A DNA stretch of 64,000 bases, taken from the NCBI GenBank assembly GCA_947846985.1, contig CANTUZ010000001.1, positions 117,197,757 to 117,261,756 on the forward strand. Direction: 5' to 3'. This document shows, one piece after another, positions 1-12,400 of this stretch. A program made the position numbers and the translations under genes. The notes under the pieces are model-generated. The model saw only the letters and a program-made list of their open reading frames with translations, was not told where the DNA came from and did no database searches. Within the stretch, counting starts at the first letter, position 1, and each line of letters begins with the position of its first letter. Source of the DNA: Fratercula arctica (Eukaryota > Chordata > Aves > Charadriiformes > Alcidae).

Positions 1-1425
1 GTGTGAATCCAGATCATACCAGAAGCTCTTCTAGCACAGACAGCGTCGTCTGACTGGAAGAGAAGGAAAGCCACTTCGGGATCCAGACGCAGTGGAAAGA
101 AAACTCATATCTAAAGACTTACAAATATTTGTGCACCAGAGATGGCAGGAGATTTTGCCTTCTAGCCCAGCAGTAATCTTCCGAGTCTGAGGATCCTGAT
201 CTGAATTACTGCACAGTGTAACTTCCCATCACAGAAGGTTTCACAGGATTTAGCGTTATTCTGCAGGCTTTTCTTAGTAGGTTACATTAACTCATGCTGA
301 TTCACATGGTGGCTAGACCTGTATTGTTAACCAAGCGAGACACTTTAAAGCTAGTATGGATATCTACATTATTGTCCTACTACTGTAGAGTAGACATGTC
401 TATAACCCTATGGTGTCTGGTCATTGTGCAGTGGTGTTAAATTTCTGACTCAAAGAACGTCAACTATTGAAACTTCATTGATTAAAAGAAAAGGAATGCA
501 AAACCAATAACAAAGGTAATATGAAGAGGAAAGAGAACACAGATAGAGGAAGAAACTGGTACCAAAAAAAGAAATAGATCTTGGAGAAAAAAATACGAAA
601 AGCGGCAGACATGTCAAAGGCAATTAGGTTGACTTAAATGTTTCAAACCTGGGCTTTTCTCATAAAGTACATTAAATGGAGAAACACTAGCGAACATGGT
701 TTGTTTCACTGCACTACACAAAGCACTTGCTAATTAAAAATAAATAAATCAAAACTTAGATTTCTGAGCACATGCTGGTCTTGTTACCTGTGTAACTTGA
801 TTTTTAAAGATTTTTGATGTCTTCTAGTGATGAGTTCATAAAGAATAAAGCATCTGTGGATTAAAAAAAAAAGACAAAAAGCTTTTTAGCTCACCATTGT
901 TCTTTTCAAACAACTGCGGCATGAACATTCTTCATATGATTGGTTTTGCACATGAGTTGAGGATATAATTCTATAATGGACTCATCAGGTTATGGGAGCT
1001 TCTACGTGTACCATTTACGCAATCTGTTTATTATTGAAAAGGTAGACATGCACACACGTTATTGCAAAGTATAATTAGCCACTATGACAACATTTTAACA
1101 TTAGATGGTAGTACTTGTTTTAGTTTTTTAAGATTTTTCTGGTTTAGTTATTCTACCTGTGGTCAATTCTAAATTACGTTAACCAAGGCATTACAGCTGT
1201 GTCTGAGTCACTGCTGCAATTTGGAAGTTCAGTTGTGTCTATCTTCTAGAGTACTGCAACACAACAGTGTTCAGAACTTAAAATTTTGTGGATCAGGGAT
1301 TATTAAATGGAATATCTGAATCCTCTCCCCTCACCCCCTTCCCCCAAAGGACAAACAATATTTCTCAGCTAGTACAGTCCTTGTCTGCAGACCCACTGAA
1401 TTTGGTTCTGCAACTCCAGGTAACG
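1..1425. other. Non-coding AT-rich stretch
   Basis: No gene, RNA or repeat could be supported here. The sequence is A+T-rich with short A runs (for example near 864-875) and stops in all frames. It reads like ordinary vertebrate intergenic or intronic DNA. Confidence 0.6.
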
Positions 1426-1473
1426 GTCATTCTTGATGAATAATCACAGTCTTATCTTGATGAATAATCCTCA
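1426..1473. repeat. Local tandem duplication, about 24 bp, two copies
   Basis: The 15-mer tcttgatgaataatc occurs at 1431-1445 and again at 1455-1469, a period of 24 bp, and the flanking bases are also similar. This is a small slippage-type duplication with no visible function. Confidence 0.8.
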
Positions 1474-2905
1474 GTCCAGCTTCGCTTCTGCTCAATATTT
1501 ACACTGCATAAAGTGTAGTTAAGTAACTGAGTTAAATATAAAATACTGCTACTGAATGAAATTATGAATAGCTTTATCATGAAGACTTTTTCCTGACTGA
1601 AACTGTGTAAGTTTTTCCTACTTACAGTAAAGCTATAGTTGTATCATTATTATTCTAATAGAGGATAAAACAACTTTTCCACTTTTTGAGCAGAACCGAA
1701 TGCGTTACAGAGGCATCTGTTTATAATTGTCAAAGGTCTGGCTTCACAACAAGCGCAAAATCACCAATAACTAACATACCTGCAAATTCCAGTCACCTTT
1801 TTTATGCAGAAACAAGCTGGGCGATGATGCAGAAACCCAATGTAGAAAAAAGGCAAGCGGTTTGCCACTGGGGACCTGGATAGAGTTCATCAGATAACCT
1901 AGAAGAAGTTTTTCTTGCAGAAATACAATGACTGTTAAAACACGGTATAATATATATTTGCTATATCACCCTCAAGGTTGTTGAAAAAAACTTGGAAATT
2001 TACTGCTTAATAGCTGAACACTGGATTCCAAATGGATAGCATCTCACTTTACTTAATTTAAAACTTCTGATTTGGGGTTGATTTCCTAGCTTTTAGGCAC
2101 CAGCTTTTGAGTTGTGAGAACCTGAGAGTATTGTTATTTTTATCTCCTTTTTTCCAGTTAAGGGTAACCAAACCCTAGCTTTCTATATCTAATTTCTTCT
2201 CATTGCCGTAAGCTCCGTGCATGCACACACATATAGAGGATCATAGCTTCAGCTAGCTCTTAGGGACACAAAGTGCTTCAGAGGGACAATTTGAAATGTC
2301 ATTTAGGACTGTTTCCGAGGCAAAACCATAAAATTCCAGCTGTGTTGTTGTAAAATTACAAAGCTAAAGTGAATCACAATTTTATTTTGTTTGGAACCCA
2401 ACGGGCAATCCTTGCTACAGAAATCAAGCGGACGAAGGATCATGAATTCATGTCTCTTGAGCATTTTGTGGTTCACCAACCATTCAGGTGTGGTTCAAGC
2501 ATTCAGGCAAAGTCACGCCACAGCAGCAGTGTCATGGTGGTGCCAGCCCTATGGCAATCCACATACCCAGAGAGACGATGAAGCCATCTAATGGGGAGCG
2601 CTTACCCAGTCCATTGGTTCATTCCCACCCTCGGAGAGGCAGGTGGCTCCTCCAGAGCACTGCTGGTACCTCCTACACGACAAAGCTTTCCTGGAGCGCT
2701 CTTCCCAAGTTTGGCTTTCTGGCGCTCAGTTCCTTCAAAATTTCCTAATGGTAGTCCTAACATCAAGCAAGTTGTTTGCTCCACCACTGGACAGATCTTT
2801 TTGTGGTTTTTTTTTTTTGACCTCTCAGTCGAGAAAAGTCACATATCAGCAGGGATCTTGCTTGAGAAGAAAAGGTATTATGTCTGCAAAAAGCATTAGT
2901 TCCTT

Positions 2906-2927
2906 AAAAAAAAAAAAAAAAAAAAAA
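2906..2927. repeat. A22 homopolymer
   Basis: An uninterrupted run of 22 A. There is no AATAAA signal just upstream and no recognisable retrocopy, so it is called simple sequence rather than a poly(A) tail. Confidence 0.9.
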
Positions 2928-3285
2928 CAAACCACAGAATATACTAAGAGTGTGTTTTCTGTGTGCCTTCACTCGAAGAGTGAACTCTGCTGGTCAGATT
3001 GCTACAGGGACTTGGGAGACTCGATAGAACGAGTGGGACACAAGGAGATAAAACACTTTCATCACTTAATCTGGAAAGCTAACGTGACTTCCCCTTCTAT
3101 ATGGGGAAAATAAAAAGCAGACACTCTTAACAAATAAAAGCTTCATGCAAATGCTCTGAAAAAAAAGTGAGGCTATTTTTTTCCACTTAAATGGATTATA
3201 TTGAAATGTCACTCACCAAAACATATTTCCAATAGTTAATACACACCATCCAAAACATGGACAAAAATCCCACAGTTTTGTTTTG

Positions 3286-3312
3286 TTTTTTTTTTTTTTT
3301 TTTTTTTTTTTT
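3286..3312. repeat. T27 homopolymer with TTTTG lead-in
   Basis: A run of 27 T preceded by two TTTTG-like units (from about 3276). It resembles the other T/G tracts in this window. Confidence 0.9.
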
Positions 3313-4106
3313 CCTGAGTCTACACTTCTGCCTGTTTTGTTGGGCGACCATGAGGCAGGCAGAGGGGTGTAATGCTGCAAGGAGTTTGGTAGGGGTGGCA
3401 GCTGAAATAAGAGCCATCACTGTGTAAATAGTTTGACAGTCATTTCAATTGCATTGCTTCCTGATGGGGATAGACAACTGATGGCCTGATTTCCGTATGA
3501 GAGCAGCAGCTTTTTTAATAACCACATCATTTTTCACCAGCAGGCTATGAATATTCAATAAAAAGTATTTCCTAAAGTGTTTCTTATCCTGGCCTTCTTT
3601 CCTTCCAAATGAAATTTAAAAGAAAATGAGGAGAAAGTCACAGCTGCTTGCTCTACGTTCCCATTTTCTAACTTCATTGCTGCTGTTTTGGGTAATACCA
3701 CTACTATTCAATAATCACAAGAAATCCTGTGTTGCAAGTAACAGATTTCACATCTTTTGTTCTGCTCTAAACGCTTACCCTTGAGTACTTAAAAGAGGCC
3801 TAGAAAATAGTAACCACCACTGCTGTATCTGTCACGTTGACCTCTTCTTTGTGGCTGCTTGACAGAGTATAAAGGATGGTGTGAATTGTTACTAATCAGA
3901 CACCATTAAGAAGCTTCAATAAAAAAATAATCAGAAAAAATTACTTTTGTTCCTTTACCAGACTTGTAAGCAGAGAAAACAGCAATTGCAGGAGCGCAGG
4001 ACCTGAGGTCCATGTTGATGCCCAGCTGCTGTCCCTTAAGATTTATACTTGGGCAATGATGACAATCTTGTTTTACCTCCACTGTGCCACCTGAATATAT
4101 AAATAG

Positions 4107-4403
4107 ATTAGGGCCATCGATACAGAATCCGCCAGGAACTACAAATATTTAGGAGTTGGAATTATTCCTGCAGAAGCCAATGGAAGTATTACTGATGATA
4201 TTAACGAACGTTGGACCAGGTTCAAAGACAGGGAAAGAAAAGGTTTTGTTCCTGTGAGTACCTTAGGCCTATTCGGATATCCCCTGCATGTTTTATTTTT
4301 TTCCAAGCATTTAACAGGAACAACTATTTGTATAGGTGTTACACAATTGTGCTATGGGGAAATGTTGAATTACAAAATAAACTGCATTCCTGATAAATTG
4401 TAA
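4107..4403 (+). other. Open frame without ATG; possible decayed reverse transcriptase fragment or exon
   Basis: The frame runs open for 98 codons from just after a TAG (4104-4106) to TAA (4401-4403). The first 49 codons look protein-like: NYKYLGVGIIP at about residues 11-21, then GSITDDINERW, then a charged stretch. The spacing of KYLG followed by GS-I-DI--R recalls the segment after the catalytic domain in LINE reverse transcriptases. A GTGAGT splice-donor-like sequence lies at about 4254. The second half does not look like any family I know. There is no catalytic Y/F-A-D-D box. It could equally be a chance open frame, since AT-rich DNA elsewhere in the window gives frames this long. I do not assign a function. 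Confidence 0.15.
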
Positions 4404-4501
4404 TTACTGCCCAGGAGAGTGAACACCAAGAAACTGCTTCCTCTCAGTTGTGGGAACCAGGCATGTGCTGTGCACCTGATCAGAAAAAAAAAGATATAAA
4501 T

Positions 4502-4534
4502 CCCCCCCCCCCCCCAAAAAAAAAAAAAAAAAAA
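4502..4534. repeat. C14-A19 compound homopolymer
   Basis: Fourteen C followed directly by nineteen A. The complement reads T19-G14. It is the most extreme member of a class of A-run/C-run junctions seen repeatedly in the window. Confidence 0.9.
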
Positions 4535-6409
4535 GAATTCCCACAACAAGAGGACTCACACAGATTCACACCAACAAGTTTGGGATTTCAGAATTCTGTG
4601 CAGATGTCAGATAGGGGACTGGGATAAAGGGACCAGTGCCTGGTAACTATGGTTATATGAACTGACATAAAGGAAATTTGAGATTAGAAAATCTACTCCC
4701 AAATCCAGAAGCAAGAAACATACTGCCTGTTTACCAGAATTAATTCCTTTCACCTCCATGATATGGCTCCAGACAGACATAACGCAAAGGGCAGGATCTG
4801 GCCTCTTCACCTCTCGCTTTTTCCATGGTGCTATGTCAAGAGTTTCAAAGATGTGTCACCATCATCTCAAAGTGTTAAAAAACCTCCCAAACTATATGCC
4901 AAGCCTCAAAATTCCTGAGATATGCTAAAAAGTAGACTTAAAAATAATAAATGCTTATCTCTCTTAATTTGCTCATTCCCTTTCACGGTATGTAAAGTTC
5001 AGTATTTCAGATTTTTTTTCTAAAGCCACAAGGGACAAAAATGTATTTCTTTTCCAATAAAAGCTGAGATTGTCAGGTGAAAACTGGATGACAGTCCATA
5101 TTGTGAAATTCATGAAGCTGGAGGACTCAGCAGTGGCAAGGTGACAGGCTCCAGTCAGATGAGAGCAAGAGGTGGGTGGCCAGCCAGAGTTAGTGGGGGC
5201 TGATCCTTCTTAAAAGCCAGAAAAAACTAAATTGGAGCCAAGAGATTTGTGGCACGGTAAGCATGACCCCAGACCACATTCATACCAGGTGCCTCCTCGT
5301 CCCGCCACGCAGGCAGGACCACTGCTGCCGTCGATCCCTCAACACATGCCCCCACCTACCCCAACACACCTAATTCCCCTCATCTGGGTTCTCACCGGGC
5401 TGACGGGGATTGTGTGCTCTTCCACAGTCCTCCCACAGCCTGCCCACCTCCCTGGAGGGTGCAGGGTGTCTTTTCATGGAAATGGGAGCACAGAAGCACC
5501 ATGTGGGGCCCCAAAGACCCCGTGATGACCTAACTCCTCTTCCCCACCAAGCCTGGGATTTACACATCCCATCTCCCAGAGCTGAAACCTCTGCATAGCC
5601 CGGGTGTACAAACAACCCTCTAGGGCAAAACAAAAGTTGAAGGGCACAAACTACCTCTGTGAGTGGGTCTTTAACAAAAGACTTTTAGATGCATGTGAGA
5701 TATAAGGTAATTTAAGATCAATAAAATGGGCGTATCTTTTTCTGTTTCCTCATTCCAGTGGAACATCCTTGGGCTTAGAGCAAAGTCCTCAGACATGTCC
5801 TCCGTCTTTCTCTTACAGTTTATAATTTTTCTCTGAATCATGGAGACAGTCAGACAGCCTGTCTGTTCTGTCTCTCCTGTGTCCCAGCCAATTTCCTTTG
5901 ATCTTGTCTGGACATTCAGTGAAATAACAAGAAGTTCCTCAGCCCCTCCTTCCTGCAGTACCTTTTCGCTTCAAAAACAAGTTGGCTTTGCTTCTCCAGC
6001 CACTCCTGATTTTTCATTTCTATTATCTGTGGGGAAAGAGGGATATGCTCTCCACCTGTCCACCTCTTGGAGAAGTTACAGGAATCAGTTCTCATAGCTT
6101 CAGCCAATCTCTTGTCCTCCACCTATGTTTCCAGCTAAACATGAGGTGAATAAGGCTCACTGATATACCATTATCTCCAGTTTCTCATCTGGGAGAAGAT
6201 CAGAATGAAGAATAGTATGATTTAGCAATAGCAGGAGCCATGCTGAAAAACTACCTGTACTGTATGGATGTCAAAAGCTTCACATCGGGGCAAGGACTGA
6301 GGCAATGACTTTTCTTTTGTGCCACGACAGCATCTTCCAACCAACCAGCTCTCACCTCTCTCTGTAATAGCCCCTTTGAGAAAGGCTGAGACACTAATAT
6401 TTTTTTCCT
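4535..6409. other. Non-coding stretch, locally GC-richer
   Basis: The part at about 5240-5600 is C-rich (CCCC and CACC runs) and holds overlapping short frames on both strands, with no domain in any. It is not CpG-dense enough to call a CpG island promoter by eye. Nothing else is recognised. Confidence 0.5.
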
Positions 6410-6560
6410 CACAGTTTTCCCAGAGGCAAGGAAGCACAATATTAGCATAAGTTAGCATAACTGAGTAGCACACCAAAGGTCACACAGCTCATCTGTGGGG
6501 TAGCAGATCAGGGTCTCCAAGGCCACTCTCGAGTGCCTCAGCCACTCAGTTGCTCCTCCT
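6410..6560 (-). mobile_element. MIR-like SINE remnant
   Basis: Read on the plus strand, about 6412-6530 follows the reverse complement of the tRNA-derived MIR SINE. It has TTTTCCCAGAGGCAAGGAAGCACA where MIR has the 'ttttacagatgaggaaactgaggcaca' core, then a spacer. Next comes the hallmark AAAGGTCACACAGCT (about 6475-6489), then GTGGGGTAGCAGATCAGGGTCT in the position of 'gtggcagagccgggattcgaac'. The order and spacing match MIR. The element is heavily diverged and truncated, as expected for an element that spread long before birds arose. The alternative is chance similarity over the 15-mer. Confidence 0.45.
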
Positions 6561-6891
6561 TCTGTCATTTTTTGGAGCCAGGAGATGATGTCTGAGCACC
6601 CTTTTAATAAAAAGAAAACCAGGTAAAGCTTTCAGGTACAGATCCAAGACTCAAGCCTTAATTCTCCACAGAAGCTCAGTTTGCTCCAATATCAGGCAAG
6701 GACAGCTAAAGAAAATCCTCTGAGCCACATCCTCCACTCATTCAACCCTTCACAAAAACATTCAAACCAAGGCAGCTTCACCAAAGTTGCCCTCAAAACT
6801 TATTTACTTCTCACTCCTTGGATGTAGCCCTCACCCAAATGAGACTGAATCATGTAAAGCAAAAAAAAGACGCCACCGATTGTGAAAAAGG

Positions 6892-6950
6892 GAGAGAGAG
6901 AGGGTAGAGGAAGGATGCCATCCCCGTCCTTACCACCACCACCACCACCT
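6892..6950. repeat. (GA)n and (CCA)n short simple repeats
   Basis: GAGAGAGAGAGAG at about 6892-6904 and five to six CCA triplets at about 6932-6949. Confidence 0.8.
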
Positions 6951-9029
6951 TTTCCATAAAATCCTGCCTTTGCTAGCATATTACTTTAGCAAATGAAGGG
7001 AGCATGGGTCACATTTAGGATGAAGTTCAGGCTCCACCTGTAGTTGATAGCTGGACCAGTTCTCCAGTGCAGCCAGTTTGTTAACACTCGTAACTTGTCC
7101 TTCTAAGCAAAAGTACACCAAAGACAATGGGAAATTCAGAATTTGGACTGGATAACAAGTATTTAAATAGCTTTCCAAATCAATGAGGCATTTTAAGCTT
7201 TTCATTAGCAATAATTATGCAAGAAGTAGAGGTCACCACTGGAAATTTTACAGAGATTAAAGAGGCAGGATTCAAAATGAATTTAGTTAGAAAATTAGAT
7301 TGTACATTAACACAAGAGGCAGACAGATGAAAGCTATTGCGACTGTGAATCTTTGTCTTGAAAAATTAATTGCCTTTTTTTTTCTTATGTTGCTTTTTTG
7401 AAACTTTTGACTATTAAAGGACAAAAGTTTTAGGTTTGAAGTGCTATTAACAGTAGTCAGTGAGGTAAATGAAGAGAAACATCATGTTGAATTAGCCCCC
7501 TAAATTATCGTGCAACTATTCGTCTATGATTTCAGACAGGGAACAACAAAAATCCTGTCTTTTGGCAAATGAGATCTTTCCTTCATTCTTCCCATATGCT
7601 ACATCAGGCCAAGCCAACCCAGAGAGAGCTAGAGATTTTGGTTACTGATGTAGAAACGGAAGTTCTCTACCCCAAAAGTGCTCCCATGTAGGTGGATTTG
7701 GAGCAACAACATTTAAAAGATCACAGCCCTTGTGTAAGATGCTGCCTTTCTCTCCAATAATTTTCCAGGAGTAGCAACAGAAGAGCTGTAACACAGCTGG
7801 AGGCCCTTGGAAACCATTCTGATTTACTGAAGTAGCTGCGTACAACACTGTAAAGCCGACCCTCGTGCTCCTCCGAGAGTGAGCCTCTACTTAGAAAATT
7901 CATCTTTCATTTTCGCACCACATGGGTCAAGAATCCCTGAGGGACCGTGGACTTTCAAAATGCAATTCGCCTACTCTTCGAAGGGTCGTGGTGTACAAAG
8001 CCAGCCTCAGCTCTCAGTGTGAGTGCTAGTGCCGGGCTTTCCACCCAGCATGCTTCCTTGCTCCGGGGCAGCTAGGGCCTCATTAGGAACAAACGCTGAT
8101 TGTGACCATGGACAAATGTTGTGTAGAAGGATGAAGGCAAGCAAAGACTTCTTGAGCCTTTGCCCCATGGCTTGCATCTCTGTAGAGACAAGCTACAGAT
8201 CAGTTGCCCAGATCAAATTCTTAAGAGGTATTTGAACCTTTAACTAAGCAAAGTTTTACAGAGAGATGTAATCAAGGGCCTCTATCAAGATGTAAGTAGC
8301 TTACTGATGGGAAGACTTCTTGAAACATGGAAAAATTATTCCTCACAAGGAGAAGGACAACCTGTTTGATTTTACAAGCGTGCAGATTACTGAGAGAGCA
8401 ACAAAGTCACCTGTAATGGGCCTGTTCTCCAAATGTCACTACTGTCCATCCAGAGAAACTTCAAATATTGGCAATGTTCTAGGTTGGTAGTGCTGAACAA
8501 CTACATACAACCTGGCACACTATTTTTCTTCATCCACTTTTGATTGAGGAGTTGAGAGTTTCAAATGGACTGAGCTACTCCGGAACATGCGTTTGAAACC
8601 ATCAGCAGGATGTGCTCCAAAATCACGGAGCACATCAAAAGTCTTGCTCTGCAGGAACCAGAAGAGGCCAAGTCCTCAACAAACTCTGCTAACAAGTGAA
8701 GCTTATTTGGTTTTGAGAGCGATACACTGATTTCTAGCAGCTGCCAAACTGTCCATAATAGCTTTAAAATACACTGTAATATAACAGGATGAAAGTACAA
8801 TATATTCTTACAGAGCTGCAGAAACTGTAATTTCATGTTCCTGGATTCCTTTAGAAATGGATGTGAGTTCACTTCCTGGTCGTGCTAGCAAAAGACCTCT
8901 GTGATTATAGGACACAGGAGAACCAAGGCTCTATAAATGCGAAGCAATAAACCTTCCTTACCTAAATAACGTAGGGGCTACATGTTCCTGGTTGAATCAC
9001 AAGCTCTGGTGGTACAATTAAAGCAGACT
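6951..9029. other. Non-coding stretch
   Basis: Short frames only (at most 103 codons, minus strand 8561-8872), without signal, domain or composition that suggests a gene. No repeat family recognised. Confidence 0.5.
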
Positions 9030-9470
9030 ACGAGTTGATTAATTCAGGGGCTGCTAGTGGATGAATAATAATGGCAAATGATACTTCACAAAAGGCATAC
9101 ATTGAGTTAAATAACATGGACTCTCCTCAAACACAGAGAACTGCCTGCTTGTAAGAAGCCTTTAGTTTTGATTAATCATTTGTAATCTGATCAAATGGAA
9201 GAAAGCAAGCTGCCTGGTACAAATGACTATTTTCCCCTTTCTTAACAGCTGACCCAACAATTGGGCACCCTTCTGGGTTGAGGAACAAATTAATATTCCT
9301 CAACTGACTTGAAAGCATTTAAAGACTGAAACAGGCTGCATATGGCGATGTAGCTAAAAGTGGGTTAAGTAGTAAGCAATTAGCTGCATATAAACCATGA
9401 ATCAGTCTGTTTTGATGATAAGACTGTAATTTCAGCTTTTGCCTTTTCAGTACATTTCACAAACACAATA
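9030..9470. promoter_or_regulatory. Candidate conserved non-coding element
   Basis: This block is free of simple repeats and carries several homeodomain-type cores: TTGATTAATTC near 9036, TTGATTAATCATTTGTAATC near 9167, AAATTAATATTC near 9286 and CAATTAGC near 9378. There is also an octamer-like ATGCAT-poor TGCATAT. Vertebrate conserved enhancers often look like this. Conservation itself cannot be seen from one sequence, so this is inference. Confidence 0.2.
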
Positions 9471-12400
9471 GGCAGGCTTATGCTGAAATGCGAGAAAAAT
9501 GTAACTCTTCTGTAGAGTGAACACATTTCTTTTTCGCTTCTTACTGCTCTCTAGGAACCAAAAAGGAGGCTCAGTGCAGCACTGCAGACGCTTTCTGAAG
9601 TTGTGTTTGTATGATCAAGCCCTTCGAAAAACACAAGGAAAAGATTCACATTAACATTTGAGCGTCCCATTGGGAAATGAAAGACATCACTGATATGATC
9701 AACAGATCAGACTTTCTGTGTGATACCATGCTTTTAAACAGTTCAGTGTGACTGTCCATAAGAAGTTGATAAGTACTAAACAGTTGACTTCTTCTAACTT
9801 AAAATTTCCTTTTTTCTAAATTGAAAGTAAGGCTTGTTTTTTATGTTTATTTGTTGAGTGGTTTTTTATTATAATTATGATGGTACAATAAATACTTACA
9901 TCTCTACCTGAGTTCACAGAGTAAAATTATTACTGATGTTTGAAAAGGAGACTAGAGGTAACATAAGTTCAAGAAACAAGAAGTGAGGAGTGCATTAATC
10001 TGGGGAATACAAGAAAAAAAAGCAACACTAAAAAACTCTTCAGATCCATCTTAGAGTTTCTGTCCTAAACTATTTTAATTGAAGTCATTTTATGGTTCAA
10101 ATCACTTGCACTGCTTGATTTGACAGTATCAGAGGCCTGGTCTACACTTTGATTGGTAACATAAAATCTGATCAAACACACTGGGTTACACAGTGACCAG
10201 TGTTAAAATAAAGTTAAATGAAAAGAGGGTATTGCCATGACTGTTTTAACCATGAACTACAACATAAGGCTTATTGAACAAAAAAGTTCTAAGGATTGAT
10301 TAATTATTTTTTTTTATATGATGATTTTTATTCTTTGGGCTTTCTCCCAAATTTTCCTTCTACTCAGAGGATTTGAGGTTAAAAAGTGTCCTCTGTCTGA
10401 CTAGAAAGAAATGGAAGTTCTAGGGGGACCCATTAACTGAGGCCAGTTGCAGCACACTAAATTGTGATAGATCCCTACATTAATTTGGTCAGCACTTCAT
10501 GTGTGAAATGTATCATCAAATTGTGCTCGTTTCTTTCCTACTATGCACACACAGGAAAACGCCTTTTCTGCAAAGATGGAAACAAGGATACAAAGGGAAA
10601 CAATTTTTCAGAGGTGCAGCCTTCTCTGCTGATTTTCTTTACCCTCTCAAAACTTCATGGCTAACTTTTGAACTCTAGCTTTCTGACTGTTCCTACTCCA
10701 ATACGTAGGCATACACCTCCGAACCACTAATGACAGTTATTTATATTTATGTGCAGTTATGAGCCTGGCCTTGGAAGTATTTCACAGACAGCCCATGACA
10801 TTTCAGAGCATTAGTCATGGTTAGGCTGAGCCCAAACTGTGCAAAACAAGAGCTCAAGCTCTTATGCAGTGTAGTAACAGGAGTTCTGATCCCTGTTAGA
10901 GACCTGAGTTGTTTCAAGAATACAGCACAAAATCTACTTCCTTTGTATATGAAAAATCAATGTAACTATGATAAGAATAAAACATAAAAGAGATTATGCT
11001 TTTCAGCAGTCATAGCAGTAGGGTCTAGAGGATAGGAATGCCTTTTCCTTCTCTTATTCATATATGTCCTTCTGTTCATAGCATGCTGGGACAGCAACAC
11101 CAACGATGAAACACTGCAGTGATTTATTGATAGTTTGGTAGGTAAAGGGTTAAGGGAGCAAGCGTGTCTGGAGCAAGGAATAAAATGAAGAATCTCTGGC
11201 TGCAGTTCACATCAAACTGTTGTGAACTAGTAACACAACTGGGTCACTTAGTCATCTTCTGTTCCAAGAATGGTTTTCTCCAGTCAACTAAATGATAAGA
11301 TCATTTAGTGGATAGATTCACCAATTCCTGACCTCTTCTAAGAGTTTTTCTCTGCATGCTGATGCATGGGTATGCCTGTGGGTCTTGGAGCAGGCTCAAG
11401 ATGGACCATCTATCCTATCTTCTCTATAGGCATGACCATGCATTAACCTGCATTGCCCAATATAGGTTTTTAAAGTCAATTTTTTTTTTGTGCCTAATAC
11501 AACCACGTTAAGCCTGAGTGACTAATGGAACACACTCTGATAGTCAGATAGAGCCAGGAGTGTTTTGGAACTGGTCCTTCTCCTTACCACATTTAACCAC
11601 AGAGAAGATAGCTAGCAGGAAAGTTAACTAGAAGTTTAGTACCTTAGTTCTGGTTTACCAATGGAGAAATGATCTTACATTGATAGCATTTTAAAGAAAC
11701 ATTTACAGCAGAAATAGAATAGATACAACTGCTCTTTGGGCATTTCTCGTGTAGAAAAATCTTATGAAGTTTGATAGGAATTAAATACATACATATATCA
11801 ATGTTTACTATAGTCGAGTAGAAGTGAGTTATAAAAGTCCGCAGCTATCAAAGCACTCCTGCCTCCAGTGGAGAAAAGCCAGCTAAGAGACTGTTGGCAT
11901 AACACAGAACTTAATAATTTGTCTTTTTAAACATCCTATAGAATCCTATGCATATGATGTAATTCTCTGTTCAATTCCACAGGGAAGATATCATTTCCTA
12001 TCAGAGTCCATCAGGTGTTTGTACGTAGGTTTCCTTTCACAGACCCCTCACCATAGCCAGAAAATTCATTTTCTCCATGTAAACTAAATGGTGTAGCTCT
12101 TTTTGCTCTGAAGTCATGTGATGTCTGTCACCACAAAAACAGCCTATGTGCAGCTGAACCTAGTTTTGGAGCCTATACTCTTGCATATGGTTTCTAGATG
12201 GAGGCAAATATCACTGCAACAGAGCTATTTAACTTCTATATTGTCACACAATGATTAATTTCTCTTTTATTTTCAGCATGAAAGTCTGTGGCATAGACCC
12301 CCATATGGTAAAATAATAGGCTGAAAGATTAGCCCCCACCACCATCTGTTACTTGTCCCTGATTTCACTCTTTCAAGGGCTGATTGCAATTTCAAAATCC

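Larger units (their letters stand above)
1474..4106. other. Non-coding stretch with two long homopolymers
   Basis: Overlapping open frames between about 2369 and 3113 (up to 156 codons) share no recognisable domain, and the longest passes through an A22 run that would encode polylysine. They are treated as chance. Apart from the A22 and T27 tracts listed separately, nothing is recognised. Confidence 0.55.

Noticed and set aside
2643..3113. 156-codon plus-strand frame and its overlapping neighbours
   Set aside because: It passes through A22 (polylysine), several frames overlap the same bases, and no domain is seen.
5232..5633. CpG island or promoter
   Set aside because: C-rich but with few CpG dinucleotides, and no associated exon.
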